A DNA stretch of 64,000 nt from Acidobacteriota bacterium (GCA_029263315.1 JAJCXR010000026.1:186001-250000); one strand, 5' to 3'; positions 18,536 through 28,760 are shown, counted from the stretch's first letter. Made by a program: numbers and translations. The notes: generated from the sequence alone by a model not told the origin.

Positions 18536-19756
18536 ATGAAAATGACGACCGGGCGGCTAACCATCGCCTTAGTATTGGGCTGTCTAGCCATTCTCACCTC
18601 AGGCTGCGGGAAAGATACCTACAAGATCGGTGTCGTTCTCCCCTTGACGGGGGATGATTCCGTGTATGGACAGGCGGTGCGGGACGGGATCGAGCTCGCC
18701 CAGCAGGAGTTGGATTCGGGCTCCGAAGATGGGTCCACCTATGAGCTGATGATCGAGGACTCGGCCAGCGATCCGGAAAAAGCCAAGCAGCTCGCCGACA
18801 AGCTCTATGGTGACGGGGCTCTCCTGATCTTGGGCGGGGTGACCTCGGCCGAAGCCAAGGAAATGATCAGCGTCGTCGAGAAGTACGATCGTGTGTTGAT
18901 TTCCCCCAGTGCTTCGAGCCCGGAGCTGACCGGTATCTCCCGCAACTTCTACCGCATTTGGCCGTCGGACTTCGCCGCCGCCAGCAAGATGGCGCAGTTC
19001 CTGTCGCAAGATCTGAAGATCGAGCAAGTGGTGGTGGTGGCGGAAATGCAGGAATACGCCCGCGGCATTCAAGGCGCCTTCACAACAGCCTTCGAAGGTT
19101 ATGAGGGGGAAGTGTTGGAAGTCGTGGAATTTCCACCCAATACAGTCGACTTCTCAGGTCTCATGGCCCGCGTCACGACCCTCAATCCTCCGGCTGTCTA
19201 TCTGACCGCTTACGGTGAAGAGGTCGGTTCCATGGTGCAGGAGCTGAGGCGGCAGAAATACCCCGGCAAGGTCCTGACCACCAGCGCCTTTGCCTCCCCT
19301 AGCTTCATCGCTCCGGTGGGTGAGAACGCCGCGGGGGTAATCTTGACGCAGTCGGTATTTGAGCTGGATAGTGACTTTGCCCACATCAAGACCTTCCGCG
19401 AAGGCTTCACCTCGAAGTTCGGTAAGGACCCCGACATTTTTGCGGCTCACGGCTACGATGCGCTGAAGGTCATTGCTGCCGCCCTCGACGGAAGACCTGC
19501 CCTGACGACGGAGGTTCCCAAGGGGCTGCGCGAGAACATCATCGACTTCCCGGGCATCACCGGTACCATCCAGTTCAACGAGAAGGGTGATGTCCAGCGC
19601 TATCCCCGCATCTACATCATCGGCAAGGATCTCTTGCTCCAGGACTACAACGAGAGGGTTCGTCAGCAGCAGGACGAGATTCGGCGCAAGCGAGAAGAGC
19701 TCAAGCGGCGCATCGACGAGATCAACAAGAACGCCAAGGAGATGGCCGACGGTTGA
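18536..19756 (+). CDS. ABC transporter substrate-binding protein, Leu/Ile/Val-binding type (lipoprotein)
   Basis: Lipobox-like LAILTSGCGKD; YKIGVVLPLTGDDSVYGQAVRDGIELAQQEL. Confidence 0.85.
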   Translation: MKMTTGRLTIALVLGCLAILTSGCGKDTYKIGVVLPLTGDDSVYGQAVRDGIELAQQELDSGSEDGSTYELMIEDSASDPEKAKQLADKLYGDGALLILGGVTSAEAKEMISVVEKYDRVLISPSASSPELTGISRNFYRIWPSDFAAASKMAQFLSQDLKIEQVVVVAEMQEYARGIQGAFTTAFEGYEGEVLEVVEFPPNTVDFSGLMARVTTLNPPAVYLTAYGEEVGSMVQELRRQKYPGKVLTTSAFASPSFIAPVGENAAGVILTQSVFELDSDFAHIKTFREGFTSKFGKDPDIFAAHGYDALKVIAAALDGRPALTTEVPKGLRENIIDFPGITGTIQFNEKGDVQRYPRIYIIGKDLLLQDYNERVRQQQDEIRRKREELKRRIDEINKNAKEMADG

Positions 19757-19788
19757 CGCCAGCTTGGCCAGGTTCGAGATAGTTGATC

Positions 19789-19814
19789 AAGGGGGACGAA
19801 ACATCGTCCCCCTT
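19789..19814 (+). terminator. Intrinsic-terminator-like hairpin
   Basis: AAGGGGGACGA-AACA-TCGTCCCCCTT, perfect 11-bp stem; weak U tract. Confidence 0.55.
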
Positions 19815-19944
19815 CGCCGTTGGCGGCGACCCTTGCCAGACGCAGCGCCGCGGCATACAGTCCACTGCTCGTAGGGCGTGCACGGTGCTTCGGTGCTCGC
19901 TTCCGGATCGAGCTCCAACCTTCAGGCCTCCGATTGATCAAACA

Positions 19945-20748
19945 ATGTTTCGCCTCGTTCGACGCCTTTTCCGCTACCGCAGCCTGCTGTTCACCCTCAC
20001 CAGCAGAGAGCTCAAGGCCCGCTACCGGGGGTCCGTGCTGGGTTACCTGTGGTCCCTAGCCAATCCGATTCTGTTGCTGGTGGTCTACTCCTTCGTCTTT
20101 ACGACGATCTTTCGGCCGCGGGATCCTGACGTTGCTCCCTATGCGCTTTTTCTCGCTACCGGCATCTTCCCGTGGTTCTGGATTTCCACCGCTTGGGTCG
20201 AAGGTACGGGTGCCCTGCTGGCCAACGCCGGTCTGATTCGCAAAGCATCCTTCCCCGCCGAGCTGTTGCCGGTGGTGTCCGTCTTTTCCAATCTGGTGCA
20301 CTTCTCCTTCGCCTTGCCGGTCATCGTCGGGGCTTGGGTGGTCTTTGGCCAGATGGGGTACTCGGTGGGCGGCTGGAGCGCTCTGCTGGCACCGCTGGTG
20401 GTGCTTATCCAAGTGCCGATGGTGGCGGGATTGTCCTTGGGGTTCGCCGCCCTCAACGTCCATTTCAAAGACACCAAGGACATTTTGAACAATCTGCTGA
20501 CCCTGCTCTTCTTCATGACCCCGATCCTCTACACCCTCAAGGCGCTCGATGGGGTGTCCTGGCTGCGCTGGTTGGTGGCGGCGAATCCGTTCACTCCCTT
20601 TCTGCAGGCCTATCAGGACACGCTCTTTTACGGCCGGGTGCCGTCCCTCGGGGCCTGGGGGGTGATGCTCTTGGTCAGCCTGCTCATCTGGGCCTTTGGG
20701 GCCAGCCTCTTCGACCGCCTGAGCGATACCCTGGTGGAGGCGGTGTGA
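19945..20748 (+). CDS. ABC-2 type polysaccharide export permease (Wzm/TagG-like)
   Basis: SRELKARYRGSVLGYLWSLANPILLLVVYSFVFTTIFR; FKDTKDILNNLLTLLFFMTPILY. Confidence 0.88.
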   Translation: MFRLVRRLFRYRSLLFTLTSRELKARYRGSVLGYLWSLANPILLLVVYSFVFTTIFRPRDPDVAPYALFLATGIFPWFWISTAWVEGTGALLANAGLIRKASFPAELLPVVSVFSNLVHFSFALPVIVGAWVVFGQMGYSVGGWSALLAPLVVLIQVPMVAGLSLGFAALNVHFKDTKDILNNLLTLLFFMTPILYTLKALDGVSWLRWLVAANPFTPFLQAYQDTLFYGRVPSLGAWGVMLLVSLLIWAFGASLFDRLSDTLVEAV

Positions 20749-22094
20749 AGCGCCCGACCAAGACGAGCCCTGGGGACGGGCCGCCGGCGGTCCGTGTCAC
20801 GGAGCTTTGCAAGAGCTACCGGAGAACATCCGGGGGGCATCATCTGCGCACTCTGAAGAGCGCCCTGGTGCAGCGCAGCCTGGTCAAAGGGATCGCCAAA
20901 GAAGAGACCATCGTCGCCCTGGAGGGCTTGTCGTTCACCGTCGGCAAGGGCGAGTCCGTGGGTCTGATCGGCAGCAACGGCTCCGGTAAGTCGACCTTGC
21001 TCAAGATGTTGGCCGGCATCCTCAAGCCGACCTCCGGAAGCATCGAGGTCGACGGCCGGGTGGCGGCCTTGATCGAGCTCGGTGCCGGTTTCCATCCTGA
21101 GATCTCGGGGCGCGAGAACATCTACATCAATGGCGCCGTGTTGGGACTGAGCCGCCGGGAGATCGACCGCCGTTTTGACGACATCGTCGAGTTTTCCGGT
21201 CTCGCGTCCTTTATCGACGAACCGGTGAAGAACTATTCCTCGGGCATGTATGTGCGCTTGGGTTTTGCCGTGGCCGTCCACACCGACCCCGACGTATTGA
21301 TTGTCGATGAAGTCTTGGCGGTAGGCGACGAAGCCTTTGCGCATCGCTGCTTGCGCCGCATCGAGGAATTCTTGGCGGCGGGTAAGACGCTACTCTTGGT
21401 CAGCCATTCCCTCGGCCTCATCGAGGAGGTGTCCGACCGCGTGCTGTGGCTAGAGGGCGGTACGTTGCGCGCCAGCGGTCACCCGCGCCGGGTGATCGAT
21501 GCCTATCGTGAATCCATTGCCGAGACCGAGAGTCGGGCGCATTTGGAAGAGAAGCAGACCCGGGAAGAGGAAGAAACCGACGACGGAGACGCCGCCAGTG
21601 ATTCGGAGCGTGGCAAGATCCTGCGTTGGGGCAATCGCGAGGTGGAGGTCGAATCCCTACGGGTATTGATCGACGGCCGTGAGCACTATCATTTGAAGAG
21701 TGGTCAGTCGGTGGTCTTCGAAATTCAGCTGCAGGTGAATAGCGAGCAAGAGGACTTCGTCTTCGGTTTGGCGATCTCTACGCCCCGCGGTGTCGAGTGC
21801 TGGGGGACAAATACCGATCTACAAGGCTTTGAGCCGGAGCGGTTGGCCATCGGGCCGTCGACGGTACGGATCGAGTGTCCGAATCTGAGATTGGCGCCGG
21901 GGGAGTATTTGATCGACGTGGCGGCCCACGCCCATGACGGAGCCCCCTATGACTACCGACGCCACTTCGCGGCCCTGAGTGTGACCGCGGCAGAGCGGGG
22001 TGTCGGTATCTATTTCCCAGAAAATCGCTGGACGTTTTCCGATGGCGTCCATTGGCAGCCGACCCAGCGACGGGCGAAAAAGAACACATCGTGA
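20745..22094 (+). CDS. Polysaccharide ABC transporter ATP-binding protein with C-terminal Wzt-like domain
   Basis: GTG start overlapping the permease stop; GLIGSNGSGKSTLLKMLAGI, NYSSGMYVRLGFAVAVHTDPDVLIVDEVLAVGD; C-terminal beta-rich domain. Confidence 0.9.
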   Translation: MKRPTKTSPGDGPPAVRVTELCKSYRRTSGGHHLRTLKSALVQRSLVKGIAKEETIVALEGLSFTVGKGESVGLIGSNGSGKSTLLKMLAGILKPTSGSIEVDGRVAALIELGAGFHPEISGRENIYINGAVLGLSRREIDRRFDDIVEFSGLASFIDEPVKNYSSGMYVRLGFAVAVHTDPDVLIVDEVLAVGDEAFAHRCLRRIEEFLAAGKTLLLVSHSLGLIEEVSDRVLWLEGGTLRASGHPRRVIDAYRESIAETESRAHLEEKQTREEEETDDGDAASDSERGKILRWGNREVEVESLRVLIDGREHYHLKSGQSVVFEIQLQVNSEQEDFVFGLAISTPRGVECWGTNTDLQGFEPERLAIGPSTVRIECPNLRLAPGEYLIDVAAHAHDGAPYDYRRHFAALSVTAAERGVGIYFPENRWTFSDGVHWQPTQRRAKKNTS

Positions 22095-22135
22095 GTATCA
22101 GCACCGCGAAGATCAACACCGTGAATATCAACACA
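22091..22135 (+). repeat. 15-bp imperfect tandem repeat, 3 units
   Basis: gtgagtatcagcacc / gcgaagatcaacacc / gtgaatatcaacaca, overlapping the wzt stop. Confidence 0.75.
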
Positions 22136-22157
22136 ACGCGCCTCGGGAGGCCCTGAG

Positions 22158-22448
22158 ATGACGACCGAAAATAGCGATCGCAAGCCGATGAACATCAAGA
22201 TCACCGACGAAGAGCTCAAGGGGCGCTACGCCAACCTGGTGCGCATCACCCACACCCGAGAAGAGTTCATCCTCGACTACATCAACATGGTGCCGCCGCA
22301 AGGGGCGGTGACGGCGCGGGTGATCACCAGCCCGGGCCATATCAAGCGTCTAATCCGAGCCCTGAGCGACAACCTGCGTCTCTACGAGCAAAAATTCGGG
22401 CAAGTCCATGAAGCGGCCGAGCCGGAAAGCAGCGACGAGATCAATTGA
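22158..22448 (+). CDS. DUF3467 family protein
   Basis: YANLVRITHTREEFILDYINMVPPQGAVTARVITSPGHIKRLIRALSDNLRLYEQKFG. Confidence 0.8.
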   Translation: MTTENSDRKPMNIKITDEELKGRYANLVRITHTREEFILDYINMVPPQGAVTARVITSPGHIKRLIRALSDNLRLYEQKFGQVHEAAEPESSDEIN

Positions 22449-22509
22449 ATTTGGCTGGCAAACAAACGACCCAGCGGACCTGCCCCCAAGACCTGAAACG
22501 AGAGAGTCA

Positions 22510-23802
22510 ATGAGCTATTCGAGCACCGCCGGAGGAGATCGTGGCGTGTCCCTGGGCCAAGCCCTGCGCCTCGGTCTGGCTGAAGATGGTGGTCTGTTTT
22601 TGCCGGACCGCCTCGAGCCCCTTGCCGACGCCTTTTGGCGCCAGCTCCCAGGCGCCAGCCTGCAAGACATCGCACGCCGTCTGGCGATCCACCTGATGGG
22701 CGACGATTTGGAGCCGGAGCAGCTCTCCGTCCTGACCGCCGAAGCCCTGGATTTCCCCATTCCCTTGGTGCCCCTGAAGGATCGACTGTTCGTCTTGGAG
22801 CTCTTTCACGGTCCGACCCTGGCCTTCAAGGATGTGGGAGCCCGCACCTTGGCGCGGCTTCTCGCCGCCACCCAACCCCGAGATCAAGAGGTCACCGTCT
22901 TGGTGGCCACCTCGGGAGACACCGGGGGGGCGGTAGCCCAAGCCTTCTTCGGAGTCGAGGGGACGCGGGTGGCTATTCTCTACCCCGAGGGCAAGGTGTC
23001 GTCGGTGCAAGAGCGGCAGTTCACCACCTTGGGAAGCAACATTCGAGCCTTCGCCGTCGACGGAACCTTCGACGACTGCCAAGGTTTGGTGAAGCAGTGT
23101 TTCGCCGACCGCGATCTGCACCGCAGCCTCTCCCTGACCTCGGCCAATTCCATCAATATCGGCCGTCTACTGCCGCAGATTTTCTATTACTTCTATGCGG
23201 CGGCCCAATTGCCCGGTGAAGGGGAAATTCTCTTTTCCATCCCGAGCGGCAATTTCGGCAACTTGACCGCCGGCTTGATGGCACGGGCCCTGGGCCTCAA
23301 GGCCCGCTTCATCGCCGCCACCAACATCAACGACGTGGTCCCCGAATACCTGATCAGCGGACGCTTTGAGCCGCGGGCCTCCCAGCGGACGGTGTCCAAT
23401 GCCATGGACGTCGGGAATCCGAGCAATTTCGCCCGCATTCTGCAGCTTTACGGCGGCGATGTCGAGCGCCTACGACGCCATGTCAGCGGCGCCCGTTTCA
23501 CCGACGCCGAGACCGTCGAAGCCATTCGCCAGGTCGATGAGGACTTCGGCTACGTCATGGATCCCCACACCGCGGTCGCCTATCTGGCCTTGCGGCAACG
23601 GCTTCCCGACGAGCCCGAGGGCCTGCGCGGTATCGCCCTCGCCACCGCCCACCCCGCCAAGTTCAGCGAAGTGGTAGAGCCCACCATCGGCCGCCATCTT
23701 CCCCTTCCGGATGCCTTGGCGAAGCACTTGCAGCGGCCGGTGGTCAGCGAGCCGTTGCCCGTCGACCCACAGGTTCTACGCCGTCGGCTCCTCGCCTGGT
23801 AG
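22510..23802 (+). CDS. thrC: Threonine synthase
   Basis: FHGPTLAFKDVGARTLARLL, VATSGDTGGAVAQAF, SIPSGNFGNLTAGLMA; start trimmed to MSYSSTAGGDRGVSL. Confidence 0.93.
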   Translation: MSYSSTAGGDRGVSLGQALRLGLAEDGGLFLPDRLEPLADAFWRQLPGASLQDIARRLAIHLMGDDLEPEQLSVLTAEALDFPIPLVPLKDRLFVLELFHGPTLAFKDVGARTLARLLAATQPRDQEVTVLVATSGDTGGAVAQAFFGVEGTRVAILYPEGKVSSVQERQFTTLGSNIRAFAVDGTFDDCQGLVKQCFADRDLHRSLSLTSANSINIGRLLPQIFYYFYAAAQLPGEGEILFSIPSGNFGNLTAGLMARALGLKARFIAATNINDVVPEYLISGRFEPRASQRTVSNAMDVGNPSNFARILQLYGGDVERLRRHVSGARFTDAETVEAIRQVDEDFGYVMDPHTAVAYLALRQRLPDEPEGLRGIALATAHPAKFSEVVEPTIGRHLPLPDALAKHLQRPVVSEPLPVDPQVLRRRLLAW

Positions 23803-26094
23803 GGGGGGCTCGGAGGTTTTGCCTTCCTGTGGACAGGGCGAGGCGGAGAGAAGCGCCGGCAGCAAGAAGAGATCGCCAAGCACCGCTAAGCCGATGGCCA
23901 GGGCCGAGAGCCCGCCGAAGCGAGCCGTCGGGGCAAAGCGCGACAATGAGCAAACACCAAAACCAGCCATCAGGATGAGTCCGGTCATCAGGTAGGCGGA
24001 CGTCGTCACCTGCATGGTTTCGATGACCGCTTGACGAACGCCGAGACGGGGTGCGAGGTGTCTGAAGTGGCCCAAGGTGTGCAACGTGTCGTCCACCGCC
24101 AACCCCAGGACCACCGAGGCGACCATGACGGTGGAGATATCGAGGGGAACCCCCGCCCAACCCATGAATCCCAAGATTCCAAGAACCGGCCAGATATTGG
24201 GCAGCAGAGCCAGGAAGGGTAGACGATAGCCGGGCAGCAGCCAGAAGAAGATGATCGCCACCGCCAGCAGGGTAAAACACAGTGAGATGGCGAGAATCGA
24301 CAACAAATGGTTCTGCATCTCGAGCAGCAGCAAGTATTGGCCGGTGAACGCCACATCGACGCCGGGAAGGGCGCTCTCGAGGGTCTGCCGCACGTTTTCG
24401 AGGGCCGGGGCCAGTGGACGGTGCCCCTCGGTGGCGACAAAGAGGGTCAAGCGAGCGGTGTTCGTCTCCCCGTGCAGCAACCTTTCGAAGACCCGTCGCC
24501 CGGCGGGTTGCGCCAGAAGCCCTTGCAAAACCCATTGTTGACGGATCGACTCTGCGACACCCGGGGGGCGGGGCACGCTCTGCAAGGTGTCGGCATAGAG
24601 AGTGCCAGCACTGACCGCCCCGAAAACCAGCGGCTGTTGGATCATCTCGTCTCCGAGCTCCGCCATTTTCAGCAGCTGGGCCGGCTCGTCGAACGCTGGG
24701 GAGCCGGTGCCCCGCAACAGGACCTCGACGGTCGCCGAGCCGATGGCCAAGCGGTCGAGGGCCTCGATCTCCTTCCGCACCGGGTCCTGGGCCGGGAGGT
24801 AGCGCAAGGCATTGCTCTCGACCTCGATCCGGGTCAAGCCCCAGCCGGCGATGAGGACCAGTACGGTGGCTACGATCAAGATCCACCGACGTCCGGAATA
24901 GGCAGCTTTGCCCCAACGTCGTCCCCATCGTCGGCTCCACACCTCGAGCTCTCGGGGGGGCGTGGGTTTGCCGTTGCCGCTGGCCAACAGCAGGGGGTAG
25001 AACGTGAAGGAAACGACGGTGATGGCGACGATGCCAAAGGCCGCCCAGCGACCGAGCGAGCGTACCGGAGCAACGGGTGAGAAGGCGAAGGAGGCGAAGC
25101 CGAGAAAGGTTGTGACCCCCGCCCACCAGACCGCCCAGCCCTTGTCGGCGAAGGTGCGGAGCACGGCAGCAAATCCCTTGCGGTGCCCGGAGGTGGCGCG
25201 CAGCTGACGGAATCGCAGCAACAGATGCAGCGAATGGGCCAAGGCGATGACAAAGAGCAAAGGCGGAAGAATTGCCAGGATGAGGTTGAGGCGGATGCCG
25301 GCATAACCCATGGTTCCCAGGGCGAGAAGCAAGGATATGCCGACAAAGGCCAAGGGTAGGACGATGCCCCGCCAATCCCGGAAGATGAGCCAAAGCAGGA
25401 ACACCGCGAAGATGATCAGGGCCGGGAAATAGATACGCTCGATCTCCTGGGCCGAGTCGTCGAGGGCCCGGTTGAGCACCGGCAGTCCGACAAGCGACGT
25501 TTCCAGGCCGTTGGGTGGGTTGCGCAGCAAGCTCGATAAATGAGCCAAGGCCCGTCGTTGCTGAGCCTCCCCTTCGTCGCCTTCCACGGCGCTGGTCAGG
25601 CGCACTAGGATCGTCAACCCGTCCCCCGCCGAGGAGATCAACCCCAGATGCCTGTCGAGAGGGCTTTGCAGCAGTCGCTGAGGCAAGGACTCGAGGTCGA
25701 CGCCGTCACGATCTGAGACCTTGCCGTCTGAGGCGGTGCCATCGGAGACCCCGACATCCAAGACCTCGACGTCCAAGACCTCGACGTCCGAGGCATCTTC
25801 AGGGACTACGAAAATCGCTTGGCCGGTGCCCCGTGGACGGGTCAGGGGGCCGACCACCTCTTCGACCCCCGGCCCTTGCGCCGCCAAGGTCTCGAGCCGC
25901 GACAACCAGCGCAAGCTTTCTGGGCTCCAAAGGCCGTCGCCGCGGGCGCTCAGGCGGACGACATCGTCGGAGCCGAAGAGCTGCTGAAAGGTCGCGTAGC
26001 GTTCGACGGCGGGGGAGCCGAGGACGAAGAAGACGCTCGGCGAGTTGTCGTTTTCGAGCTGCCAAAGACCGGGCAGCAAGGCGAGGGTCACCAA
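23776..26094 (-). CDS. RND/MMPL-family transporter
   Basis: Two TM-rich halves (IYFPALIIFAVFLLWLIF..., LSILAISLCFTLLAVAIIFFWLLPG...) separated by large loops; ASVVLGLAVDDTLHTLGHFR. Confidence 0.85.
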   Translation of the reverse strand: MVTLALLPGLWQLENDNSPSVFFVLGSPAVERYATFQQLFGSDDVVRLSARGDGLWSPESLRWLSRLETLAAQGPGVEEVVGPLTRPRGTGQAIFVVPEDASDVEVLDVEVLDVGVSDGTASDGKVSDRDGVDLESLPQRLLQSPLDRHLGLISSAGDGLTILVRLTSAVEGDEGEAQQRRALAHLSSLLRNPPNGLETSLVGLPVLNRALDDSAQEIERIYFPALIIFAVFLLWLIFRDWRGIVLPLAFVGISLLLALGTMGYAGIRLNLILAILPPLLFVIALAHSLHLLLRFRQLRATSGHRKGFAAVLRTFADKGWAVWWAGVTTFLGFASFAFSPVAPVRSLGRWAAFGIVAITVVSFTFYPLLLASGNGKPTPPRELEVWSRRWGRRWGKAAYSGRRWILIVATVLVLIAGWGLTRIEVESNALRYLPAQDPVRKEIEALDRLAIGSATVEVLLRGTGSPAFDEPAQLLKMAELGDEMIQQPLVFGAVSAGTLYADTLQSVPRPPGVAESIRQQWVLQGLLAQPAGRRVFERLLHGETNTARLTLFVATEGHRPLAPALENVRQTLESALPGVDVAFTGQYLLLLEMQNHLLSILAISLCFTLLAVAIIFFWLLPGYRLPFLALLPNIWPVLGILGFMGWAGVPLDISTVMVASVVLGLAVDDTLHTLGHFRHLAPRLGVRQAVIETMQVTTSAYLMTGLILMAGFGVCSLSRFAPTARFGGLSALAIGLAVLGDLFLLPALLSASPCPQEGKTSEPPLPGEEPTA
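25725..25800. repeat. 15-bp in-frame tandem repeat within the MMPL gene
   Basis: gtctgaggcggtgcc/atcggagaccccgac/atccaagacctcgac/gtccaagacctcgac/gtccgaggcatcttc; encodes DVEVL-DVEVL-DVGVS-DGTAS-type units. Confidence 0.75.
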
Positions 26095-26176
26095 ACCGAT
26101 GACCCACCAGGCTGCCCGACGCTTGCGGGGTGTGCGAATCCAAGTGGGGGAGAAGTGCTTCAGTGCGGCGGCCTTG

Positions 26177-26206
26177 TCTTGGTAGGGACGGGTCTTGGTA
26201 GGGACG
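26177..26206. repeat. 16-bp tandem duplication in an intergenic region
   Basis: tcttggtagggacggg followed by tcttggtagggacg. Confidence 0.75.
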
Positions 26207-26377
26207 TTGGGTTTCGGGGGCGTGCTCAGAGCGGCTTGCTGGCCCGCCGATTGTATCGGCCGCGTGGCTCAAAGCGCAGATGGATTTCCGGAGATGCAGT
26301 GACCGGCCCCTCGGCGAAGGTCCACGGGGGTGATTCCATCCGCGACCTCTGGTAGATTGTTTGCATCGTTCCCCGCG

Positions 26378-26409
26378 AGCGACCTCGTGTGACAGCGACC
26401 TCGTGTGAC
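26378..26409. repeat. Exact 16-bp tandem duplication upstream of hppD
   Basis: agcgacctcgtgtgac x2. Confidence 0.85.
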
Positions 26410-26480
26410 ATCGGCCCACCCCCCGATCATTGTTGGGGCTGGGATGGACAGGTATACCGCAATCCAATGGAAAGCTCGAA

Positions 26481-27569
26481 ATGACCGACAACCCACTCAG
26501 GCTACGCAAGATCCACCATGTTGAAATGTGGGTGGGCAATGCCAAGCAGGCCGCCTACTTTTATCGCAAGGCCTTTGGCTTCCGACAGATCGCCTACGCC
26601 GGTCTGGAGACCGGGCGACGGGACATTTGTTCCTTTGTCCTCGAGCAAGGGCAGGCGAAGCTGGTGCTCACCTCCTCCTTTGACCCCGAATCTGAGATCA
26701 GCCGGCACGCCAGCTTGCACGGTGACGGCGTCAAGGACATCTGTTTCCATGTCGACGATGCCGACTTGACCTTCGCCAAGGTCGTCGAGTGCGGCGCCGA
26801 GCCCGTGGCAGAGCCGTACGACATGCAAGACGAGCACGGCACGGTGCGGCGGGCCACCGTCGCCACCTACGGCGACACTGTCCATTCGTTGGTCTCGGAT
26901 GGCAAGTACAAGGGCCCTTTTCTACCCGGATATGTCGAGGATATCGTCGAGACGGAGGACGCCGGTCTGCTGCGCTTCGACCACATGGTCGGCAACGTCG
27001 AGCTCGGCAAGATGGAGCATTGGGCGGACTGGTACAGCAAAGTGCTGGGATTCAAGCGCTATATCCAGTTCGACGACAGCCAGATCGCCACGGAATACAG
27101 TGCGCTGATGAGCATCGTCATGTCCGACAACTCCTACTCGATCAAATTCCCGATCAACGAGCCGGCCCAGGGTCGCAACAAGAGCCAAATCGAGGAGTAC
27201 CTCGATTACTACCGCGGTCCCGGTGTGCAGCACATCGCCATGTTGACCAGCGACATCGTCAAGACGGTGACGCGGCTCATGGACAACGGGGTCAAATTCA
27301 TTGCCGTGCCCGACACCTACTACGAGAATTTGCCCGAGCGGGTCGGCGAAATCGATGAAAGCATCCGCGACTTGCAGCCCCTGGGCATCCTGGCCGACCG
27401 CGACGATGAAGGCTATTTGCTCCAGCTCTTCACCCAACCGGTGGTGGACCGCCCGACGCTATTCTTCGAGATCATTCAGCGCAAGGGCAGCCGTGGTTTT
27501 GGGGAAGGCAACTTCAAAGCCCTATTCGAAGCCATTGAGCGGGAGCAGGCGCGCCGGGGCAACCTGTAG
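26481..27569 (+). CDS. hppD: 4-hydroxyphenylpyruvate dioxygenase
   Basis: [111 protein letters not shown]. Confidence 0.95.
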   Translation: MTDNPLRLRKIHHVEMWVGNAKQAAYFYRKAFGFRQIAYAGLETGRRDICSFVLEQGQAKLVLTSSFDPESEISRHASLHGDGVKDICFHVDDADLTFAKVVECGAEPVAEPYDMQDEHGTVRRATVATYGDTVHSLVSDGKYKGPFLPGYVEDIVETEDAGLLRFDHMVGNVELGKMEHWADWYSKVLGFKRYIQFDDSQIATEYSALMSIVMSDNSYSIKFPINEPAQGRNKSQIEEYLDYYRGPGVQHIAMLTSDIVKTVTRLMDNGVKFIAVPDTYYENLPERVGEIDESIRDLQPLGILADRDDEGYLLQLFTQPVVDRPTLFFEIIQRKGSRGFGEGNFKALFEAIEREQARRGNL

Positions 27570-27600
27570 GCCGGCGCCGGAAGAGAGGACGACACAACCC

Positions 27601-28758
27601 ATGTATTACTACAAGCTCGGTAACATTCCCCATAAACGCCACGTCCAGTTCCGCCAGCCGGACGGCTCCCTCTACCACGAGGAGCTGATGGGCATTCACG
27701 GCTTCGACGGCATTCAATCGATCCTCTATCACCTGCGACCGCCAACCCAAGTGCGCAAGGTCGAGCTGGTTCGCAAGGTGGAGATCGATTACGAAGAGCA
27801 AGAGCATGTGCGCCATCGTCACCTCCCGGTGGTGGATATCGAAGCCGGCGGCAACGCGGTCGACGGCCGCGTGGCGATGATGGGCAACAACGATGTGGTG
27901 CTCTATGTGGTGAAGCCCACCGAAGCCATGGACTACTTCTACCGTTTTGCCCACGGCGATGAGGTGATCTTCATCCATGACGGCAGTGGTGTGTTGGAAA
28001 GCCAGTTCGGGACCCTGCGCTATCGCCCCGGGGATTATCTGGTGATCCCCACCGGTGTCATGTGGCGTATCGTGCCCGACCCCGATGTCGAGCAGCGCAT
28101 GTTGGTGATCGAGTCCTTCGGCCATGTGGTGCCGCCCAAGCGCTACCTCAACAACTACGGCCAATTCCTCGAGCACTCCCCCTTTTGCGAACGGGATATC
28201 AGGCCACCGGATGAGCTGGTAACCCACGACAAAAGCGGTGAATTCGAGGTCAGGGTCAAGGCCCGGGGTTGCATCACGCGCTTCGTCTATGACCACCATC
28301 CCCTCGATATCGTGGGTTGGGACGGCCACCTCTGGCCCTACGCTTTCAATATCGAAGACTTCGAGCCCATCACCGGTCGCATCCACCAGCCGCCGCCGGT
28401 GCACCAGACCTTCGCCGGCCCCGGTTTTGTCATCTGTTCCTTTGTGCCGCGGCTCTTCGACTATCACCCACAGGCCATCCCAGCGCCCTACAACCACTCC
28501 AATGTGGACTCCGACGAAGTGCTCTACTACGTCGAGGGCGATTTCATGTCACGCAAGGGGGTGGGTCGGGCGTCCTTCACGGTGCACCCGAACGGTATTC
28601 CCCACGGGCCGCACCCGGGAACCTACGAGGCATCCATCGGCAAGGAGAAGACCGAAGAGCTGGCGGTCATGGTAGACACCTTCCGGCCCCTGAGGCTGAC
28701 CAAGCAAGCGTCTCGGCACGAGGACGAAACCTATCCCTACAGCTGGTTACCCCACTAG
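27601..28758 (+). CDS. hmgA: Homogentisate 1,2-dioxygenase
   Basis: YYKLGNIPHKRHVQFRQPDGSLYHEELMGIHGFDGIQS; CSFVPRLFDYHPQAIPAPYNHSNVDSDEVLYYVEGDFMSRKG; adjacent to hppD. Confidence 0.93.
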   Translation: MYYYKLGNIPHKRHVQFRQPDGSLYHEELMGIHGFDGIQSILYHLRPPTQVRKVELVRKVEIDYEEQEHVRHRHLPVVDIEAGGNAVDGRVAMMGNNDVVLYVVKPTEAMDYFYRFAHGDEVIFIHDGSGVLESQFGTLRYRPGDYLVIPTGVMWRIVPDPDVEQRMLVIESFGHVVPPKRYLNNYGQFLEHSPFCERDIRPPDELVTHDKSGEFEVRVKARGCITRFVYDHHPLDIVGWDGHLWPYAFNIEDFEPITGRIHQPPPVHQTFAGPGFVICSFVPRLFDYHPQAIPAPYNHSNVDSDEVLYYVEGDFMSRKGVGRASFTVHPNGIPHGPHPGTYEASIGKEKTEELAVMVDTFRPLRLTKQASRHEDETYPYSWLPH

Positions 28759-28760
28759 AG

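Noticed and set aside
23744-25393. 549-aa minus-strand ORF
   Set aside because: Overlaps the MMPL gene in another frame; low-complexity Arg/Pro/Gly-rich translation with no recognisable motifs.
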